Below, piece by piece: positions 60,641 through 64,000 of a DNA stretch of 64,000 nucleotides. Both the position numbers and the translations under genes were made by a program. Location: positions 4,154,001 to 4,218,000 of the forward strand of contig WARS01000012.1 in NCBI GenBank assembly GCA_008933995.1, given 5' to 3'. The DNA comes from Datnioides undecimradiatus. Its lineage: Eukaryota; Chordata; Actinopteri; Lobotiformes; Datnioididae. The first letter of the stretch is position 1. The number at the start of each line of letters is the position of its first letter. Under the pieces are notes generated by a model. That model was given only the letters and a program-made list of their open reading frames with translations. It searched no databases and was not told the origin of the DNA.

Positions 60641-62689
60641 AGGGGCACTCTTGCTGTTATGGGGACTTTCTCTCCCAGCAAGTTTGCATGGCTAGCCTCA
60701 TTCTCTCACTCACATGCACACTTGTATGAGCATTAAACATATAGAGGCATGCACAGAGCGACAGGTAACACACATATACAGAAGCATAACAGCTCACACA
60801 TTCCCAATTATCCATCTTGATGGAGCTATTTATTGTGTTACATCTGGACTCATTTGTTCATCTCTGTAGCAGCTGAAGAGACGCTTGGACCCCATGAGTA
60901 CAAAGTTGTATGCAAAACCATGACTGGATGTTTCACTGTGGACGTTCCCACGGGAAATCAACATCCTAACTGAGTGTCAGTGTCACGTTTTAGCCAGTAG
61001 CTACACACACATGCTTTACTCATGAATTAGCAGATCTGTCTTTTCGCTTGCCTGTACTGTCAGAATTGCACATTATTTTCACTACATACACTCTACACTT
61101 TATATATTTTATGAATACTCTATTTTCTACATTTTACATTTCCTCTCAATGTACTAAAATTATATATTTCAACAATTACAGTATTTAAGTAATTAGAGTA
61201 TATTATAGGACTTGGGAAAGATGGTTTGAGTTATTTTAAGCATTGAACTAAAACAATTTTACTGGGTTAAGATAATGAAGATCTGCTAAGATGTCTAATA
61301 TCAGTAAGTACTTTGGGAGTACAAGGTAATTGTGGGTGATGCTACCAACAAGAGGATCCAAAATACTGCCTATTGAGTCAACGTCAAGGGCTAAAGTAAG
61401 CTCCTTATCTTTACAGTACCACTTCCTGCATTAAATTATGTTTTTTTTTTTGTTTATGAAGTCATTGCATTATGCAGCACACTTTCACTTAAGCCATGGT
61501 GTAAAGGCTAAATCCAAGGAATCATGCTGTAATGTCACATTCTTCCACTGTAACAGCAATGTTAGTAATCGTTTCAGTTCATTCTTCATGAGAATGATTA
61601 CATTTAAAACATAATTCTTGTATGTTGAAGAAAGAAGTTAACCTGATGTGCCAGATGGTTTTTTTACACAGAGCCATCTGGAAAGCAGTCCATGGAAACT
61701 GAGCCATCTTTCTGTCACGGTATCACAAGCTAACTTTAATCAATAGGATCAACAAATCATATGACTTCGTGGGAGTGTACTTGTGTACTCAAGAAAAGCT
61801 TTCACTGCCATTATTTGTTCTTCTTGCAGTGAAGAAATACTCTTCAGCTACAACTGTTGCTATAGCACCATCTACTCTAACCCCAGTCAGCGTCACACCT
61901 AAACCACACCTGTAGCTTCCAGTAGATCCTAATAGGACATTGCTTTTTTCAGCAACTGTTCAGCTACACGTGTACAACTTGAAGGCTGGAAAGATGGAGT
62001 ATCTCCTTATGTGATCTTGTGAGCTTGGTTATCCAGTTTTTTTTTCACAAGGTAGGTGAGAAGTAGCTCTAAAATAAAAATGGTCCTAATTCTTAACATT
62101 CACTGTAGTAAAATACAATGATCTGGTTGCTACGCAAAGTGTAAAAATGGCACAATGGAATAGACAATAGATTCACATCCTCTCATTTGTACCTAAATAG
62201 TAACTCAGATACTTAAAAACTCTGTGTGTGCACGTATCTTTTGTCATCAGCCTGCAGTCATGATGTCTGCTAAGCCCACCTAAGCCAATAAAAACTGCTT
62301 CGTCCTGCTATTGAATGTTTCACTTAAATAATTACAGTTATACAACTGTTCAACTTTAAATCATTGATGAAGCTAAATAACACTTTGGGGCATTTCAGGA
62401 TGCCATTATAGAAATGCCTGTCATACACAATGTGAGTAATATCCCTTCCTATATTGTGCATTTGGCATGTATCCAGTGCTTGTCAAGTTATGCACATTCC
62501 TGCACACTCTCACTTCATGGCAAAACACCAAACCAGAGAGAGACTTTTAAGAAAAAGTCTTCAAAGAGACAGCTTGTTGAGCAATCTCTGGAGTGTTGGA
62601 AAATCCTTCACCTAGTACATTGTTGCACACATAGTGCCTCAAAGCAGCCATTTGTACGAGGGATGAGATTATAACTCCACAACATGGTT
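60641..62689. other. Non-coding stretch, no gene seen
   Basis: AT-rich unique sequence with a T-run at 61441-61451. A 33-base open segment at about 62399-62431 sits between an acceptor-like TTTCAG and a GTGAGT donor-like site, but it is too short to judge. Confidence 0.65.
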
Positions 62690-63030
62690 GTTATAATTTA
62701 TGACGGAGCTCGTACATTGTTCGCCCAGAGCTGTTTTTACATTTCACCATAGAAACATCTCTTCCCTTTTTTTCCATTAAAAATGCACTTGATGGTTTTG
62801 GTGAGTAATCAGTTGATAAGATGCCTGGAGCTTAGCCCGCCGTGGTATCAGTTAATTCTCTCAAGAAGAAAGAAAGAGCTGGAGCCCGGAGAGGAGTTGA
62901 TAAACTTTCAGTGCTCATCGACGGGCATTCATTGCCGGTTAAGTGCCAACCATTGCCACAGTATTAATCGCCTCCTTATCAGGGAAGGAGAAAGGCCGTT
63001 TAATTGGCTGTCTGGGTGATTTCTCACTGT
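62690..63030. promoter_or_regulatory. Candidate conserved non-coding element
   Basis: A long high-complexity block with several CpGs, an open forward frame of 79 codons (62783-63019) without protein resemblance, and homeodomain-like TAATTC and TTAATTGG words. It stands out from the T-rich and A-rich flanks. Confidence 0.25.
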
Positions 63031-64000
63031 AAAACTCTCCAGTATCAAAAAAAAATGGACCAACAAGAAAAAGATCAACAGATAACCCTCTGATGACAGT
63101 AACGTTTCTAATTACCACCCACCTCTGCCTCCATCGCCTCCATTTTCCTCTCCATCTACCCCCACCCCACTCAAGCGTGCTTCAAGAGGGATAAGTCAAC
63201 CTGAAGAGAGAGGTAACCACAGTGTGGAAAAGCACCACTCACACTAATGGACAGAGTGTGGTAGCAAAGAGGGAAAAGGGTCTACAGACTCTCTCCTCCA
63301 GACTCTCACCCTCCAAATTGCCCATTCCTCTTTTTTGCACTTTCTTTAATGTCCTCCCCTTTTTTTTCCCTCTTGGCTTAACCATTTCTGATACTATCTA
63401 CTTCACTCAGAGAAAAAAAGAAAGTCAGAAGGCACCTCCACCATCTCTTCTCACCGCTTGCATCCTCGTAAACTCAGTGCACTCCCTAGCAGCTGTAAAA
63501 TATGCATGGCAACACATCTTTGCTCATTGGTGTGTCTTTTTTTTTATCTTCTTCTCTTTTTTTTGTCAGGGACACATTTTATGCAGGTTACAATACCACC
63601 CGCTGACACCTATAAAAACAAGGAAAAAAAAGACCACCTACACTTTTTTTAATCTCTCCTTCACCTCTTTAGCCCTGCTGGAGGACAATCCAATGGAAGC
63701 TGTTATATCAGCAGTCTGGCCATTTGCTTTTATTGGCACTTATTAAAAAGGACATGGACTTCAGCAGCGTTGAGGTTAGTGTGCTCTCATCTGCTGTCCT
63801 CTCCAAGTTTTCCGGGGGACTATCACCATTTACAGATGCTATTTGATGTCAGATTTTATTCTTTATTTACATGTTTCCATCCTGTATAAATTTTATGCCA
63901 TTTCTGTGATCTTAAAACAGCACATTAAAATTTTAACATGCTGCTAAAAATGTGACTGCTACATTTTCACCACGTGACTGCCTTTCCGCTGGGACAAGGG
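63031..64000. other. Non-coding stretch, no gene seen
   Basis: Pyrimidine-rich sequence with T-runs (63360-63370, 63536-63563). The 174-codon forward frame 63222-63746 is dominated by Phe, Ser and Lys from these tracts and is not a credible gene. The sequence runs off the window end. Confidence 0.65.

Noticed and set aside
63222-63746. Open frame of 174 codons, plus strand
   Set aside because: Composition is driven by T-rich and A-rich tracts (Phe, Lys, Ser), with no protein-like pattern.
1-64000. CRISPR arrays, operons, rRNA, bacterial or viral genes
   Set aside because: No regularly spaced repeats, no tightly packed long frames and no recognisable rRNA or viral sequence were seen.

Overview
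This window is nuclear DNA from an animal, most likely a ray-finned (teleost) fish. The reasons are the many CA/GT microsatellites, the homopolymer and trinucleotide tracts, one decayed hAT-like transposon with a CAGTGTTGGG terminus of the kind common in fish genomes, and a decayed CCTAAC-like/'GTCCTCAC' interspersed repeat familiar from fish introns. Nothing looks bacterial or viral: there are no operons, no long open frames and no ribosome-binding-site pattern. The species and locus could not be identified from the sequence.

The window is essentially non-coding. No open frame on either strand matches a protein family I recognise, and the longest frames (about 167-177 codons) have low-complexity or random-looking composition with no domains. 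The best reading is a large intron or an intergenic gene desert. Four short open segments on the plus strand are flanked by good splice signals: 10727-10856, 22285-22353, 34297-34475 and 53127-53295. The last three are mutually phase-compatible. They are offered as unconfirmed exon candidates, because such matches also arise by chance in 64 kb.

The layout is unique AT-rich sequence interrupted by simple repeats (1, 7.06, 8.73, 17.6, 29.1, 34.0, 37.9, 47.6 and 58.65 kb), homopolymers (15.1, 36.1, 40.27 and 59.5 kb), and paired pyrimidine/purine blocks (9.5-9.8 and 15.15-15.7 kb). Between these lie denser, high-complexity blocks that look like candidate enhancers or conserved non-coding elements. 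The clearest carry a cluster of seven TGACA/TGTCA words (5.8-5.97 kb), a 12-bp TAAT palindrome (7.5 kb), two E-boxes (13.5 kb), back-to-back TCF/LEF-like halves (42.76 kb), a CTCF-core-like word inside a hairpin (45.38 kb), a perfect CArG box (54.69 kb) and the blocks at 60.5 and 62.7-63.0 kb. Conservation cannot be judged from one sequence.

The most unusual local structure is a hairpin at 26230-26286. It has a perfect 18-bp stem, an 8-nt loop and a further 5 bp of pairing below a 3-nt bulge. It has the size of a microRNA precursor, but could equally be a template-switch scar or a miniature foldback element.
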